Part shown: positions 1-8,997 of the stretch, piece after piece
Numbering within the stretch: position 1 is the first letter of the stretch
Layout: every line of letters begins with the position of its first letter
Assembly (NCBI RefSeq): GCF_016595245.1
Contig: NZ_JAENHM010000044.1
Location: 62,001 to 126,000 of the forward strand
Reading direction: 5' to 3'
DNA: 64,000 bases
Source of the DNA: Azospirillum endophyticum
GTDB lineage: Bacteria > Pseudomonadota > Alphaproteobacteria > Azospirillales > Azospirillaceae
The notes under the pieces: generated by a model
Database searches by the model: none
Told to the model about the DNA's origin: nothing
What the model saw: the letters and a program-made list of their open reading frames with translations, nothing else
Position numbers and translations under genes: made by a program

Positions 1-1
1 T

Positions 2-2215
2 TCGGGTCTGGAGACCCTGAGCGGTGGCGTGGGCACCGATGTCGTCACGCTGGGGACGGTGGACAACACCCTGGTCGCCAACGCGCTGGAGACCATCACC
101 GGCGGTACGGGTTCCGACCTCGTGTTCCTGGGTTCGGGCGGTTCGACGCTGCTGGCGTCGGCCATCGAAATCCTGATCGGCGGCACGGGCACCGACGTCG
201 TCACGCTGGGCACGGCCGGCAACACGGTGCTGCTGCGCGGCATCGAGACGCTGACCGGTTCGTCGGGCACCGACGTCGTCACGCTGGGCAACATCTTCAA
301 TTCGCTTCTGGCCAGCGGGATCGAGACGCTGACCGGCGGTTCGGCTTCCGATATCGTCACGCTTGGCATGGCCGGCAATACCCTGCTGGTCTCGGGTCTG
401 GAGACGCTGATCGGAGGCACCGGCACCGACACGGTGACCATCGGCACCATCGGCAGCACGCTGCTGGTGCTCGGCATCGAGACGGTGATCGGCGGCAGCG
501 GCCTGGAGGTGATCCTCACCGGCACGACCGGTGCGACCCTCACCGTCTCGGGTGCGGATTTCGTGGTCGGCGACACCGGCACCGACATCCTGACCCTGGG
601 TTCGGCCGGCAACACCAGCACCATCCGCGGCATCGAAGCGCTGATCGGCGGCGTCGGCACCGACCTTGTGTTCCTGGGTGACACCGGCACCACGATGATG
701 CTCGCCACCGGCATCGAAATCCTGGTCGGCGGCACGGCCACCGACGTGCTGACCATCGGTGCCGCGGGCGCCACCCTGCTGACCCGTGGTATCGAGACGC
801 TGATCGGCGGCGTAGGCACCGACGTGATCACCCTGGGTGACACGGCGAACACCATCACCGTCGCCGGCATCGACACCCTGACCGGCGGTGCGGGCACCGA
901 CATCGTCTTCACCAGCACGGCTGGCGCGACGGTGACGGTCTCGGGCGTGGAGTTCCTGGTCGGCGGCACCGGTTCGGATGTCGTGACCCTGGGTGCGGCG
1001 GGCAACACCGTGATCACCCGCGGCATCGACACGCTGTCGGGCGGTGCGGGCACCGACTGGGTGTTCCTGGGCGACACCGGCGTCACCATGGCGCTGGGTT
1101 CGGGCATCGAGATCCTGGTCGGCGGCGCCGGTTCCGACGTCGTCACCCTCGGCACCTCGGGCAGCACCTTGCTGACCCGCGCGGTCGAGACGCTGATCGG
1201 CACGACTGGCCTCGACGTGATCACCCTGGGTGACACGCCGAACACCATCACCGTTTCGGGCATCGACACCCTGATCGGCGGTGCGGGCACCGACATCGTC
1301 TTCACCGGTTCGGCCGGCGTGACGATGACGGTCTCGGGCGTGGAGTTCCTGGTCGGCGGCACCGGTTCGGACCTCGTGACCCTGGGTGCGGCGGGCAACA
1401 CCGTCATCACCCGCGGCATCGACACCATGATCGGCGGTGCGGACAGCGACTTGGTGATCCTTGGCGACACCGGAGTGACCATGCGGGCCGAGAGCGGGAT
1501 AGAGATCATCGTCGGCGGTGCGGCCACGGATGTGGTCAGCCTCGGCGACGGCGGCAACATGGTTTTGTTGCGCGGCATCGAGACGCTGGTCGGCGGTGCG
1601 GGCAACGATGTGATCACGCTGGGCAACACCGGGGTGACCATGTCGGTCAGCGCCGTCGAGACGTTGATCGGCGGTACCGGGACCGATGTGATCACGGTGA
1701 CCGGCGGGGCGATCCGCTTCCTGGGCGGCACTGGCGACAGCATCAGCCTGGGCAACGGCACCGATACGGTGGTGTACTCGTCCTTCGCCGATATCTCGGC
1801 GCTGGGCGCGAACACCGGCTTCCTCTCGGTGTCGAACTTCCGGTCGGGCATCGACCGGGTGGAACTGACCGGGACGGCCCGGACCACGGCGGACCGCAAC
1901 GGCGACTCGTCGCTGTCGACGGTGACCGCGGCGACCAATGCGGTGAGCATGGCCAGCGAGTTGGTCAGCCTGTCCTCGGTCGTCAGCGGCAGCCTGACGG
2001 ACGCCAGTCTTTCCGGCTTCCGCACGGCGCTGGGAACGCTGACGAACTCGTCGGCCGGTGCGAGCACGCTGGTTCTCGCCAACAACGGCACCAGCTCCGG
2101 CCTGTACCAGGTGGTCGACGGCGACGGTGACGGCCAAGCGGCTGCCACCGAGCTTCGCCTGCTCGGCATCTACAACGGCACGGTGCTCTCGTTGTCCGAC
2201 ATCAACCTCGGATAA
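2..2215 (+). CDS. Repetitive RTX-like surface or secreted protein, 3' part
   Basis: The frame is open from the first bases of the window, so the true start lies upstream. About 21 tandem units of 26 residues each carry one RTX-type GGxGxDxUx half-turn followed by a G-I-E-T-L hydrophobic strand. This suggests a regular beta-roll or beta-solenoid, with fewer calcium sites than classical RTX tandem nonapeptides. The last 180 residues differ: a non-repeat segment with FRSGIDRVELTG, then a C-terminus with NGTSSGLYQV, DGDGDGQ and a final LSLSDINL. That resembles the C-terminal bluetail-type domains of putative type I secreted surface proteins. No cysteine is visible in the repeats. A role in adhesion or biofilm is inference, and no secretion ABC genes are in the window. 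Confidence 0.8.
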   Translation, partial: SGLETLSGGVGTDVVTLGTVDNTLVANALETITGGTGSDLVFLGSGGSTLLASAIEILIGGTGTDVVTLGTAGNTVLLRGIETLTGSSGTDVVTLGNIFNSLLASGIETLTGGSASDIVTLGMAGNTLLVSGLETLIGGTGTDTVTIGTIGSTLLVLGIETVIGGSGLEVILTGTTGATLTVSGADFVVGDTGTDILTLGSAGNTSTIRGIEALIGGVGTDLVFLGDTGTTMMLATGIEILVGGTATDVLTIGAAGATLLTRGIETLIGGVGTDVITLGDTANTITVAGIDTLTGGAGTDIVFTSTAGATVTVSGVEFLVGGTGSDVVTLGAAGNTVITRGIDTLSGGAGTDWVFLGDTGVTMALGSGIEILVGGAGSDVVTLGTSGSTLLTRAVETLIGTTGLDVITLGDTPNTITVSGIDTLIGGAGTDIVFTGSAGVTMTVSGVEFLVGGTGSDLVTLGAAGNTVITRGIDTMIGGADSDLVILGDTGVTMRAESGIEIIVGGAATDVVSLGDGGNMVLLRGIETLVGGAGNDVITLGNTGVTMSVSAVETLIGGTGTDVITVTGGAIRFLGGTGDSISLGNGTDTVVYSSFADISALGANTGFLSVSNFRSGIDRVELTGTARTTADRNGDSSLSTVTAATNAVSMASELVSLSSVVSGSLTDASLSGFRTALGTLTNSSAGASTLVLANNGTSSGLYQVVDGDGDGQAAATELRLLGIYNGTVLSLSDINLG
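32..1678 (+). repeat. Tandem coding repeat, 78 bp unit, with 393 bp higher-order period
   Basis: Twenty-one units of 26 codons lie end to end. Units 9, 14 and 19 have one extra codon, so they are 27 residues long. Units 5-9 (344-736), 10-14 (737-1129) and 15-19 (1130-1522) are three successive copies of a five-unit block, each ending in the 27-residue unit with the VFLGDTG or VILGDTG motif. The last two blocks are the most alike, which suggests recent block duplication or gene conversion. Confidence 0.85.
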
Positions 2216-2262
2216 CACCTTCGGCCTTCGACCCGGATGCCGCCACCTCCGGGCGGGGAGCG

Positions 2263-3735
2263 CTATCCCTCCCCCCGGTCGAAGGGCCATTTCGGCCGCT
2301 GGATCTTCCGGAACGGCAGGCTGGTGATGTCGGCGGGGACGGCGCCGGGTGCATCGACCATGACGATGCGCGCGGCGATCGGCGCGTAGGCGGCGCGGAA
2401 GTGCTGGGACGACTTCACGACGACCAGCTTGCGCCGGGAGGGGTCGCAGCCGAGCTGCGTGAACAGGTCGAGGCCGAAGGCCTGGCATCGGAAGCTGGTC
2501 AGCACGACCTCGATCCCCTGGCTGGCGACCAGCACGCAATCGCCGAGTTTGGCGGGAGTTCCGGCGAGCCCGGTCATGACCATATCCCGTCGGCAGGCCC
2601 TGACCTCCCAGACCGCATCGACGGGAGCGCCGGACAGCGGTCCGACCTTTCCGCCGACGCGGAGCGGCAGGCGCGCACCCTCTCCGGCGTCCATGGCGAT
2701 CCGGACCGCACCGGGGTCCCAGAGCGGACCCAGGCATGCGTCGGTGACCGCGCGCTGGAAAAGGCGTTGGAGGATGAAGGTGGCGTCGCCCGGCGCACCG
2801 CCGCCGGCATTGTCGCTGCCGTCGCCGAGAACCACCGTTCCAGGAGTGGCGAGGGCGAGGTCGATCGCCTGGTCGATCCCGGGCGGGCTCTCCCCCAGGC
2901 GATCGCGCAGGGCGAACACCTCGCCCGCAAGCCGCTTCGCCAGTGCGGCGGCCCGGCTGCCGTCGCGGTCATCGGCGGCGTCGCTGTAGACCAGCAGCTT
3001 CGTCCCCATGTCCGGCGTATCCCCCCAGGAGAAGCCGTGCACGATGGAGATGGAGACGATGCCGTCCCGCCCTTCCAGTGTCTTTATGTGGTCGACGAGA
3101 GCACGGGCGGGCTCGCGGGTCGTGTGGAGCAGGCCGATCATGCCGGTATCGGCGACCGCCGCACGCAGCGTCAGCCGACGGTCGGCAAGCGCGTCGCAGA
3201 GATCGACCAGCTCCAGCGCGCGCTCGGCGATGTCGGTATGAGGATACTCCTTCCAGCAGATCAGGAGGTCGGCGCTGGCAACCATCGCTTCGCTGAGATG
3301 GGTGTGCGGATCGAGCGTCGCCCCGATCACCGCCTCGGGGCCGGCAAGGGCACGGGCACGGGCCAGGAGATCGCCTTCGCAATCGTCATACCCGTCGGCC
3401 ACCATCGCCCCGTGCAGGCCGAACAGCACGATATCGACCGGAAGCGCCGCCCGCAGGTCGGCGAGCAGCGCATCGCGCAGGCTCTCATAGGCGGCACGGG
3501 TCACCAGCCCGTTGGGGACGGCGGCGGCGACCAGCCCTTCGATCAGCGTCCAGCCCCGTTGCCTCCCGATCCGGCGCGCCGCCCATAACGGCCCGCTGTG
3601 CATCTGCATGGCCTCGGGGTGCCGGCCGGCCGGGAAGAAGGCCCGTTCGTGAAAGCTTGAAACGCCGGTGGGCATCGGACCGAAGGTGTTGGTCTCGGTC
3701 GCCAGCGAACCGGAGAAGACTCGTTTGGCGCTCAT
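2263..3735 (-). CDS. M81 family metallopeptidase (MlrC/microcystinase C type)
   Basis: This 490-residue protein matches the MlrC/M81 zinc metallopeptidase family in length and order of motifs. The N-terminus has the typical GSLATETNTF segment. The middle has LHGAM, DPHTHLSEAM and EYPHTD with the expected Asp and His ligands, and a GDGSDNAGGGAPGD loop follows. The family hydrolyses small peptides, with MlrC acting on linearised microcystin, and its members are often found beside transporters; the natural substrate here is unknown. The ATG at 3735 overlaps the end of the upstream MFS gene by 4 bp (ATGA), so the two are translationally coupled and probably import and cleave the same compound. 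Confidence 0.85.
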   Translation of the reverse strand: MSAKRVFSGSLATETNTFGPMPTGVSSFHERAFFPAGRHPEAMQMHSGPLWAARRIGRQRGWTLIEGLVAAAVPNGLVTRAAYESLRDALLADLRAALPVDIVLFGLHGAMVADGYDDCEGDLLARARALAGPEAVIGATLDPHTHLSEAMVASADLLICWKEYPHTDIAERALELVDLCDALADRRLTLRAAVADTGMIGLLHTTREPARALVDHIKTLEGRDGIVSISIVHGFSWGDTPDMGTKLLVYSDAADDRDGSRAAALAKRLAGEVFALRDRLGESPPGIDQAIDLALATPGTVVLGDGSDNAGGGAPGDATFILQRLFQRAVTDACLGPLWDPGAVRIAMDAGEGARLPLRVGGKVGPLSGAPVDAVWEVRACRRDMVMTGLAGTPAKLGDCVLVASQGIEVVLTSFRCQAFGLDLFTQLGCDPSRRKLVVVKSSQHFRAAYAPIAARIVMVDAPGAVPADITSLPFRKIQRPKWPFDRGEG

Positions 3736-5087
3736 TCGCCGGCCCTCGCGGTGGTGGAAACGGAAACAGGAAGGGGCGGTTTGGCCGTCCGGCGCAGAGC
3801 CAGAAGCAGCAGGCCGCCGAGCGCCAGACCGGCCGCGATGGCGTTCAGCCCGCCCTGGAGCGATCCCGTGGCATCGCGCACCATGCCGATGATGGTCGGG
3901 CTGAGGAAACCACCGAGCAGGCCGATGCTGTTGATCAGCGCGATGCCGCCGGCGGCGGCCGTTCCGCGCAGAAGCTCTGCGGGAATGGTCCAGAACACCG
4001 TATAGGCGACATAGGTCGCGGCGGCCGCCACCGTCAGGGCGGCAAGCGAGACCGGGAGGTTGCCGAGCGTGCCGCCGGTGACCGCCAGGGCGGCCGCGGC
4101 GATCAGGCAGGCGCCGACGCTGTAGCCATAGCGCTCGCCGTTGCGGTCGGATTGCCGTCCGGCCAGCAGCATGGCGGTCACCGCGATCACATAGGGGACG
4201 GCGGAGAGGAAACCGATGGCCAGCGTGTCGGCGACGCCGCCCGCGCGCAGCAGGGTCGGCAGCCAGAAGCTCACGGCATAGAGCCCGGCGATCATGCAGA
4301 GATAGGACAGGGCGAGCCCGTAAATCCTCGGCGAGCGCAGGGCGTCCAGGAAGCGGTGATGACGGTGGCCGGCCTCGTCCGGCTCCATCTCGGCCGTGAT
4401 CAGCGCCCGCTCCCCTGCGTTCAGCCAGGGCGCCTTGTCGGGGCCGTCGCTGAGATGGAAGAAGAGAAGGATGCCGACCAGAACGCTGGGGAGTCCTTCG
4501 AGGAGGAAAAGCCATTGCCACCCGGCAAGGCCGAGGGCCCCGTCGGCTCCGGTCATGATGGAGGTGGCGAGCGGACCGCCGACGATGCCGGCCACCGGTC
4601 CGGCGAGGAGGACGCTCGCCATCACCTGTCCGCGCCGCCGGCGCCCGTACCAGAGGGTGAGGAAATACAGCATGCCGGGCCCGAAGCCCGCTTCGAACAC
4701 CCCGAGCAGGAAGCGCAGGATATAGAATGCCTGCTCGTCGCGGACGAACACCATGGCCGCCGATGCGAGCCCCCAAAGGACCATGATGCGGCTCAGGGTG
4801 CGGCGCGCCCCGATGCGGGCCAGCAGCAGATTGCTGGGCACCTCGAGCAGCACGTAGCCGAGGAAGAATATGCCCGCGCCGAAGCCGTAGGCCGCTTCCG
4901 AGAGGCCGAGATCGCTCTGCATCTGCAGCTTCGCGAAGCTGATGTTGACCCGGTCGAGATAAGCCAGACCATAGGACAGGATGAGGATCGGCAGGATGCG
5001 CCACGCGACCTTGCGGAAGACCGCGTCCCGTTCCGGCGCGGCAGGGTCCGGACACGGCATTCCGGGCGATCGTATCGTCTGTGCCAA
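3732..5087 (-). CDS. MFS transporter, anion:cation symporter (ACS) type
   Basis: About 12 hydrophobic segments are predicted. The N-terminal half has LAYLDRVNISFAKLQM, the usual start of ACS-family organic-anion symporters such as tartrate and phthalate permeases, followed by GARRT in the loop between helices 2 and 3. I chose a TTG start at 5087 because a GGAGG sits 5 nt before it; the first ATG is at 5060 and has no clear ribosome site. The frame is also open upstream to a TTG at 5153. It is the first gene of a two-gene operon with the M81 peptidase and is divergent from a LysR, so import of a small anionic or peptide-like substrate under LysR control is likely. Confidence 0.85.
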   Translation of the reverse strand: MAQTIRSPGMPCPDPAAPERDAVFRKVAWRILPILILSYGLAYLDRVNISFAKLQMQSDLGLSEAAYGFGAGIFFLGYVLLEVPSNLLLARIGARRTLSRIMVLWGLASAAMVFVRDEQAFYILRFLLGVFEAGFGPGMLYFLTLWYGRRRRGQVMASVLLAGPVAGIVGGPLATSIMTGADGALGLAGWQWLFLLEGLPSVLVGILLFFHLSDGPDKAPWLNAGERALITAEMEPDEAGHRHHRFLDALRSPRIYGLALSYLCMIAGLYAVSFWLPTLLRAGGVADTLAIGFLSAVPYVIAVTAMLLAGRQSDRNGERYGYSVGACLIAAAALAVTGGTLGNLPVSLAALTVAAAATYVAYTVFWTIPAELLRGTAAAGGIALINSIGLLGGFLSPTIIGMVRDATGSLQGGLNAIAAGLALGGLLLLALRRTAKPPLPVSVSTTARAGE

Positions 5088-5219
5088 ACGGGCCTCCGCT
5101 GCCTGATTTTTGTTGAGAAGGCCAAGGATCAGCGGAACGGACGTTGCCTGCAATGACGGAAAGTCCGATAATCCGTTGCGGAAAAGTCAACATTACCAGT
5201 CAAGACGGCGGCCCGCCCT

Positions 5220-6125
5220 ATGCCTCTCGGTCCCGGCAGCAAACAACTGTCCTACTTCATGGCGGTTCTCCGCACCGGATCGATCCGCGCGGCCGCGGAG
5301 GCCGGCAACGTCGAGCCCTCGGTCGTCAGCCGGCAGATCGCCAGCCTGGAAGCCGAGCTCGGCGTGCCGTTGCTGGAGCGTCGCGGTCGCGGCGTGGTTC
5401 CGACGGAGGCTGCCGGCCTCGTCCTGGCCTATTGCCGGGAGCGTCATTCCGGCGACGAAGCGTTGAGGACGCGGCTGGCGGAACTGGAAGGGCTCGGGCG
5501 AGGACACCTGCACATCATGGTGGGCGAGGGGCTGGTCGACGCGTTCATGGATGCCGTGCTGATCGCCTTCTGCGAACGGCATCCGGGCGTGGAGGTGACG
5601 GTCGAGATCGGCGGAGCGAGCGATGCCGTCCGATCGGTCGCCGAGGAGCGCTGCCATTTCGGGCTGGCCTTTGCGCCGCCGGCCAGCGCGGCGGTGCGCG
5701 TCATCCGGCAACGGCCGCAGCCGGTCCACGCCATCCTGGCGCCGGACCATGCCGCCGCGGATTTGCCGGCTCCACTCCCATTGTCGGCGCTCACCCCCTT
5801 TGCCTGTGCCCTTGCCGCGCCCGGTACGGGGCTGCGGACGCTGATCCAGACCGCCGGCGATGCGGAAGGGATCGAGTTGCGGCCGGTCTTCATCGCGAAC
5901 ACGGTGGCACCGTTGAAGCGGTTCGCCATGGCCGGACTGGGGGTGACCTTCCTGTCGGTGCATGCGGTCGCCCCCGAACTGGCATCCGGGCGCCTGGTCG
6001 CCCGCCCCATGGCGAACAGCATCCTGGCGACGAGCCGGGCGAGCCTGATCATGCGGGAGGGACGCGCCCTGTCGCGTGCCGGCGCCCGCCTGCTTGAAAT
6101 GATTGACGACACAAGGTTCTTTTGA
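5220..6125 (+). CDS. LysR-type transcriptional regulator
   Basis: This 301-residue protein has an N-terminal winged helix-turn-helix (about residues 5-65; RTGSIRAAAEAGNVEPSVVS then LEAELGVPLLERR) and a C-terminal periplasmic-binding-like effector domain starting near residue 90. It is divergent from the MFS/M81 operon across about 130 bp, the usual position for a LysR that controls its neighbour and represses itself. The effector is unknown. No strong Shine-Dalgarno precedes the ATG. Confidence 0.88.
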   Translation: MPLGPGSKQLSYFMAVLRTGSIRAAAEAGNVEPSVVSRQIASLEAELGVPLLERRGRGVVPTEAAGLVLAYCRERHSGDEALRTRLAELEGLGRGHLHIMVGEGLVDAFMDAVLIAFCERHPGVEVTVEIGGASDAVRSVAEERCHFGLAFAPPASAAVRVIRQRPQPVHAILAPDHAAADLPAPLPLSALTPFACALAAPGTGLRTLIQTAGDAEGIELRPVFIANTVAPLKRFAMAGLGVTFLSVHAVAPELASGRLVARPMANSILATSRASLIMREGRALSRAGARLLEMIDDTRFF

Positions 6126-6132
6126 GGAGCGT

Positions 6133-6172
6133 CGACGGCCACGCTTCGCGCGTGGGACTTCGGGCGCCGTCG
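6133..6172. terminator. Nested stem-loop between convergent genes
   Basis: An inner stem CCACGC/GCGTGG with a 5-nt loop lies inside an outer CGACGGC/GCCGTCG pair. It sits between the stop of the LysR gene and the stop of the hydrolase gene, so a bidirectional terminator is plausible. There is no long T-run. Confidence 0.4.
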
Positions 6173-6233
6173 AACGGTCCGGCCCGGTCCTTCGCGGCCG
6201 GCATCGCGCCGGTCTCTCGCTCGGTGGCCGCGT

Positions 6234-7316
6234 TCAGGCTTTTCCGGCGTCGAGCACGGCCTGGGCGAAGGCTTCCGGCGCTTCCTGCGGCAGGTTGTGG
6301 CCGATGCCGCCGGTGATCAGCCGATGCTCGTACCGGCCGGTGAACTTCGCGCGGTACATGGCCGGTTCCGGATGCGGCGCGCCGTTGGCATCGCCTTCCA
6401 TGGTGATCGTCGGTATCCCGATGGTCGGGAAGGCGGCAAGCGCCCGCTCGAGCGCGTCGTACTGGGGCTCCCCCTCCGCCAAGCCGAGGCGCCAGCGGTA
6501 ATTGTGGATGCTGACGTCGACGTGGTCGGGATTGTCGAATGCCGCCGCCGACCGGTCGAAGGTGGCGTCGTCGAAGGACCAGTTCGGCGAGGCGAGTTGC
6601 CAGATGAGCCGGGCGAAGTCGCGCGTGTATTTCGCATAGCCGGCCCGGCCGCGTTCGGTCGTGAAGTAATACTGATACCACCACTGCAGTTCGGCCTTGG
6701 GAGGCAACGGTGTCCGGTTGAGCTCCTGGCTGCCGATCAGATAACCGCTCACCGAAACCATCGCCTTGCAGCGGTCCGGCCAGAGTGCCGCCATGATGTT
6801 CACCGTCCGGGCGCCCCAATCGCAGCCGGCGAGGATCGCGCTCGGTATCTTCAGCGCGTCCATCAAGGCGAGGATGTCGGTGGCGATGGCTGCCTGCTGG
6901 CCGTTGCGCGGCGTTCCGGCGGACAGGAAGCGCGTCGTGCCGTAACCGCGCAGATACGGGACGATGACGTGGTACCCGGCCGCCGCCAGGATGGGCGCCA
7001 CCTCCACATAGCTGTGGATGTCATAGGGCCAGCCGTGCAGGAGGAGCACCGCCGGCCCGTCGGCGGGACCATCCTCGGCGTAGCCGATGCTGAGCGGTCC
7101 GGCATCGATCTGCTTGAGGGATTTGAAGCCGGGAAGCATACGGGGAACGGCGGCCGGCCGGGCCGCGGACGCTTCCGCCGCCGGTGCAGGTGCGGCATTC
7201 AGGCCGAAGCCGACCGCCGCCGCGGCGAGGCCTGCCGTGCCGATGAATCGCCGGCGACCATGGTCGACCCGGGCCGTATCGGGGGTGTCGGATTTGCGTG
7301 CCACTGATCTCTCCAT
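6234..7316 (-). CDS. Tat-exported alpha/beta hydrolase, epoxide hydrolase/haloalkane dehalogenase type
   Basis: The 360-residue product begins with a twin-arginine signal (RRRFIG near residues 21-26, then an Ala-rich stretch ending in APAAEA). The mature part has the oxyanion motif HGWPYD (H94) and a nucleophile elbow GCDWGA, in which Asp166 replaces the more common Ser. The catalytic His is probably H340 in GIGHNLPQE. An Asp nucleophile followed by Trp is characteristic of epoxide hydrolases and haloalkane dehalogenases, so hydrolysis through an ester intermediate is expected. The frame extends upstream, but ATG 7316 places the Tat signal correctly. It is divergent from a TetR gene, which may regulate it. 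Confidence 0.85.
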   Translation of the reverse strand: MERSVARKSDTPDTARVDHGRRRFIGTAGLAAAAVGFGLNAAPAPAAEASAARPAAVPRMLPGFKSLKQIDAGPLSIGYAEDGPADGPAVLLLHGWPYDIHSYVEVAPILAAAGYHVIVPYLRGYGTTRFLSAGTPRNGQQAAIATDILALMDALKIPSAILAGCDWGARTVNIMAALWPDRCKAMVSVSGYLIGSQELNRTPLPPKAELQWWYQYYFTTERGRAGYAKYTRDFARLIWQLASPNWSFDDATFDRSAAAFDNPDHVDVSIHNYRWRLGLAEGEPQYDALERALAAFPTIGIPTITMEGDANGAPHPEPAMYRAKFTGRYEHRLITGGIGHNLPQEAPEAFAQAVLDAGKA

Positions 7317-7546
7317 GACGGGGTCGTTCGTGGCGGCAAAGTCCGACACCGATGTATCCCCGGCATGTCCGGAAAAGGGTGACATTGAAAGCGCGGGTGT
7401 CGATCTGCCCTTCGGATACAATGGAATACGAAACCCTCCATTCCAGGATGGGCGGAGCCGGAAATCTGGATCGAGGCAGGCGGGAGCGGGGGCTGCCTTC
7501 CGCTTCCAAGCGGAGAACTCGACCTGTGGACGGATGTGTCGGCATT

Positions 7547-7567
7547 TTATTCTTGATCGATCGTTCC
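7547..7567 (+). promoter_or_regulatory. Putative TetR operator, copy 1 (upstream of tetR)
   Basis: The core TTGATCGATCGTTCC, preceded by TTATTC, lies 21 bp before the TetR start. A second copy with 17 of 21 bases identical occurs on the opposite strand at 8185-8205, before the dehydrogenase gene. Shared sites at both ends of the tetR gene suggest binding by the encoded regulator. Confidence 0.45.
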
Positions 7568-7588
7568 GGAATCCGTTAGGGTCCAGGC

Positions 7589-8155
7589 ATGGCACGTCCC
7601 AAGGAATTCGATGAGGAACAGGCGCTGGATGCAGCGATCGGCGTCTTCCGCGAGCATGGCTTCGAAGGCACGTCGGCTGGGATGCTGGTCCGGGCGATGG
7701 GAATCGGCCGCCAGAGCCTGTATGACACCTTCGGCGACAAGTGGCAGCTCTACTGTGCCGCGCTGCGGCGCTATGCCGTGACCGAGGCGCAGGCACACAC
7801 CGCGGCGCTTCGTGGCTCGCCGCGCGCCATCGACGGCTTGAGGGCCATGGTCGACCGTCTGGTTGCCGACGCGCGGAGCGCCTGCCTCGGTGTCGGTTCG
7901 GTCTGCGAATTCGGCCGGACGCGCCCGGAGCTGGCGGAGATCCATGATGCCGCCGGACGGATGCACCGTGTCGCCATTGCCGGCCGCATCCGCGAGGCGC
8001 AGGCCGATGGCGACGTGGCGACCGACCTCGATCCGGAGCAGGCGGCGGACTTTCTGATCGCCAACTTCGCCGGGATCCGCATCGCCGCCCGCGGCGGAGC
8101 CGATCTCAAAACGCTTCAAGGTCTTGGAACCCTGGCCTTGCGTGCCTTGCGGTGA
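7589..8155 (+). CDS. TetR/AcrR family regulator
   Basis: This 188-residue repressor has a typical N-terminal helix-turn-helix: ALDAAIGVFREHGFEGTS, MLVRAMGIGRQSLYDTFGDK, about residues 10-55. The C-terminal ligand domain includes a short Cys-containing segment (ACLGVGSVCEFG, near residues 95-107). It lies 100 bp upstream of a short-chain dehydrogenase on the same strand and is divergent from the epoxide-hydrolase-type gene. TetR/SDR pairs of this kind commonly respond to reactive small molecules; the inducer here is not known. Confidence 0.88.
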   Translation: MARPKEFDEEQALDAAIGVFREHGFEGTSAGMLVRAMGIGRQSLYDTFGDKWQLYCAALRRYAVTEAQAHTAALRGSPRAIDGLRAMVDRLVADARSACLGVGSVCEFGRTRPELAEIHDAAGRMHRVAIAGRIREAQADGDVATDLDPEQAADFLIANFAGIRIAARGGADLKTLQGLGTLALRALR

Positions 8156-8184
8156 GGCGGCACCCTCTTTTTTTGCCGAATTAT

Positions 8185-8205
8185 GGAATGATCAGTCAAA
8201 AATAA
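8185..8205 (-). promoter_or_regulatory. Putative TetR operator, copy 2 (upstream of SDR gene)
   Basis: Read on the minus strand this is TTATTTTTGACTGATCATTCC. It matches the site before tetR and contains the TGATCA palindrome at its core. It is 51 bp upstream of the dehydrogenase start, in an A/T-rich patch likely to hold that gene's promoter. Confidence 0.45.
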
Positions 8206-8256
8206 CGCTGTTCCTTCCTTAAATCCAATCTCCTCCTTCCAACGACAGGTGACTGC

Positions 8257-8997
8257 ATGACTGACGCGGCTTCGACACCGAACAGGGTCGCTCTGGTTTT
8301 CGGCGGATCGCGCGGCATCGGTGCCGCGATCGCGATGCGCTTGGCGGAAGACGGCTTCCGGGTCGCCCTGACCTATGTCTCGCGGCCGGACAAGGCGGAA
8401 GACGTGGCGGCCGCCATCGGCGCGCGCGGCGGCAAGGCTCTGGCGATCCGGGCGGACAGTGCCGATGCCGTGGAGATCGCCGCCGCCGTGGACCGGACGG
8501 TGGATCGCTTCGGGCCGCTGGACGTGGCGGTCGTCAACGCCGGCGTGCTGCGCCTGGGTACGGTGGACGCCGTCAGCATCGAGGATCTGGATCTCATGCT
8601 GGCGGTGAACATCCGCGGCGTGTTCTGCGCCATCCAGTCCGCGGCGTCGCGGATGAGGGATGGCGGCCGCATCGTCACGATCGGCAGCAACACGGCCGTC
8701 CGTACGGGCACGGCGGGAGGCAGCGTCTATGCCATGACCAAGGCGGCGGTCGCGGCGCTGGTGAAGGGCGTCGCCCTCGACCTTGCCCCGCGCGGGATCA
8801 CGGTGAACAACATCCAGCCCGGTCCGACCGAGACGGACATGACGGCCGACATGCTGTCACGTTTGGCCGATATGGTGCCGTTGAAGCGCGTCGGTCGTCC
8901 CGACGAGATCGCGGCGCTGGCTTCCTACCTGGCCGGGCGGCAGTCCGGCTACATGACGGGAAGCAGCCTGACCATCGACGGCGGCTACATCCTCTGA
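8257..8997 (+). CDS. Short-chain dehydrogenase/reductase (SDR), classical type
   Basis: The 246 residues match classical SDR size. The N-terminal Rossmann motif is GGSRGIG, NAG lies near residue 90, and the catalytic Tyr-x3-Lys is YAMTK with an upstream Ser (IGSN). The C-terminus ends in DGGYIL, as in 3-oxoacyl-ACP-reductase-like SDRs. NADP preference is suggested by the basic residue in GSRG but is not proved. The gene is probably controlled by the TetR immediately upstream. Its last 13 bp overlap the end of the convergent ABC-F gene. Confidence 0.88.
   Translation: MTDAASTPNRVALVFGGSRGIGAAIAMRLAEDGFRVALTYVSRPDKAEDVAAAIGARGGKALAIRADSADAVEIAAAVDRTVDRFGPLDVAVVNAGVLRLGTVDAVSIEDLDLMLAVNIRGVFCAIQSAASRMRDGGRIVTIGSNTAVRTGTAGGSVYAMTKAAVAALVKGVALDLAPRGITVNNIQPGPTETDMTADMLSRLADMVPLKRVGRPDEIAALASYLAGRQSGYMTGSSLTIDGGYIL

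Noticed and set aside
29..2215. GTG at 29 as a true start of the repeat protein
   Set aside because: The repeat pattern continues upstream in frame to the edge of the window with no stop or ribosome site, so the gene is 5'-truncated by the window.
5088..5153. Upstream extension of the MFS transporter to a TTG at 5153
   Set aside because: There is no ribosome site there, and a GGAGG-preceded TTG at 5087 fits better; the extra residues have no family similarity.
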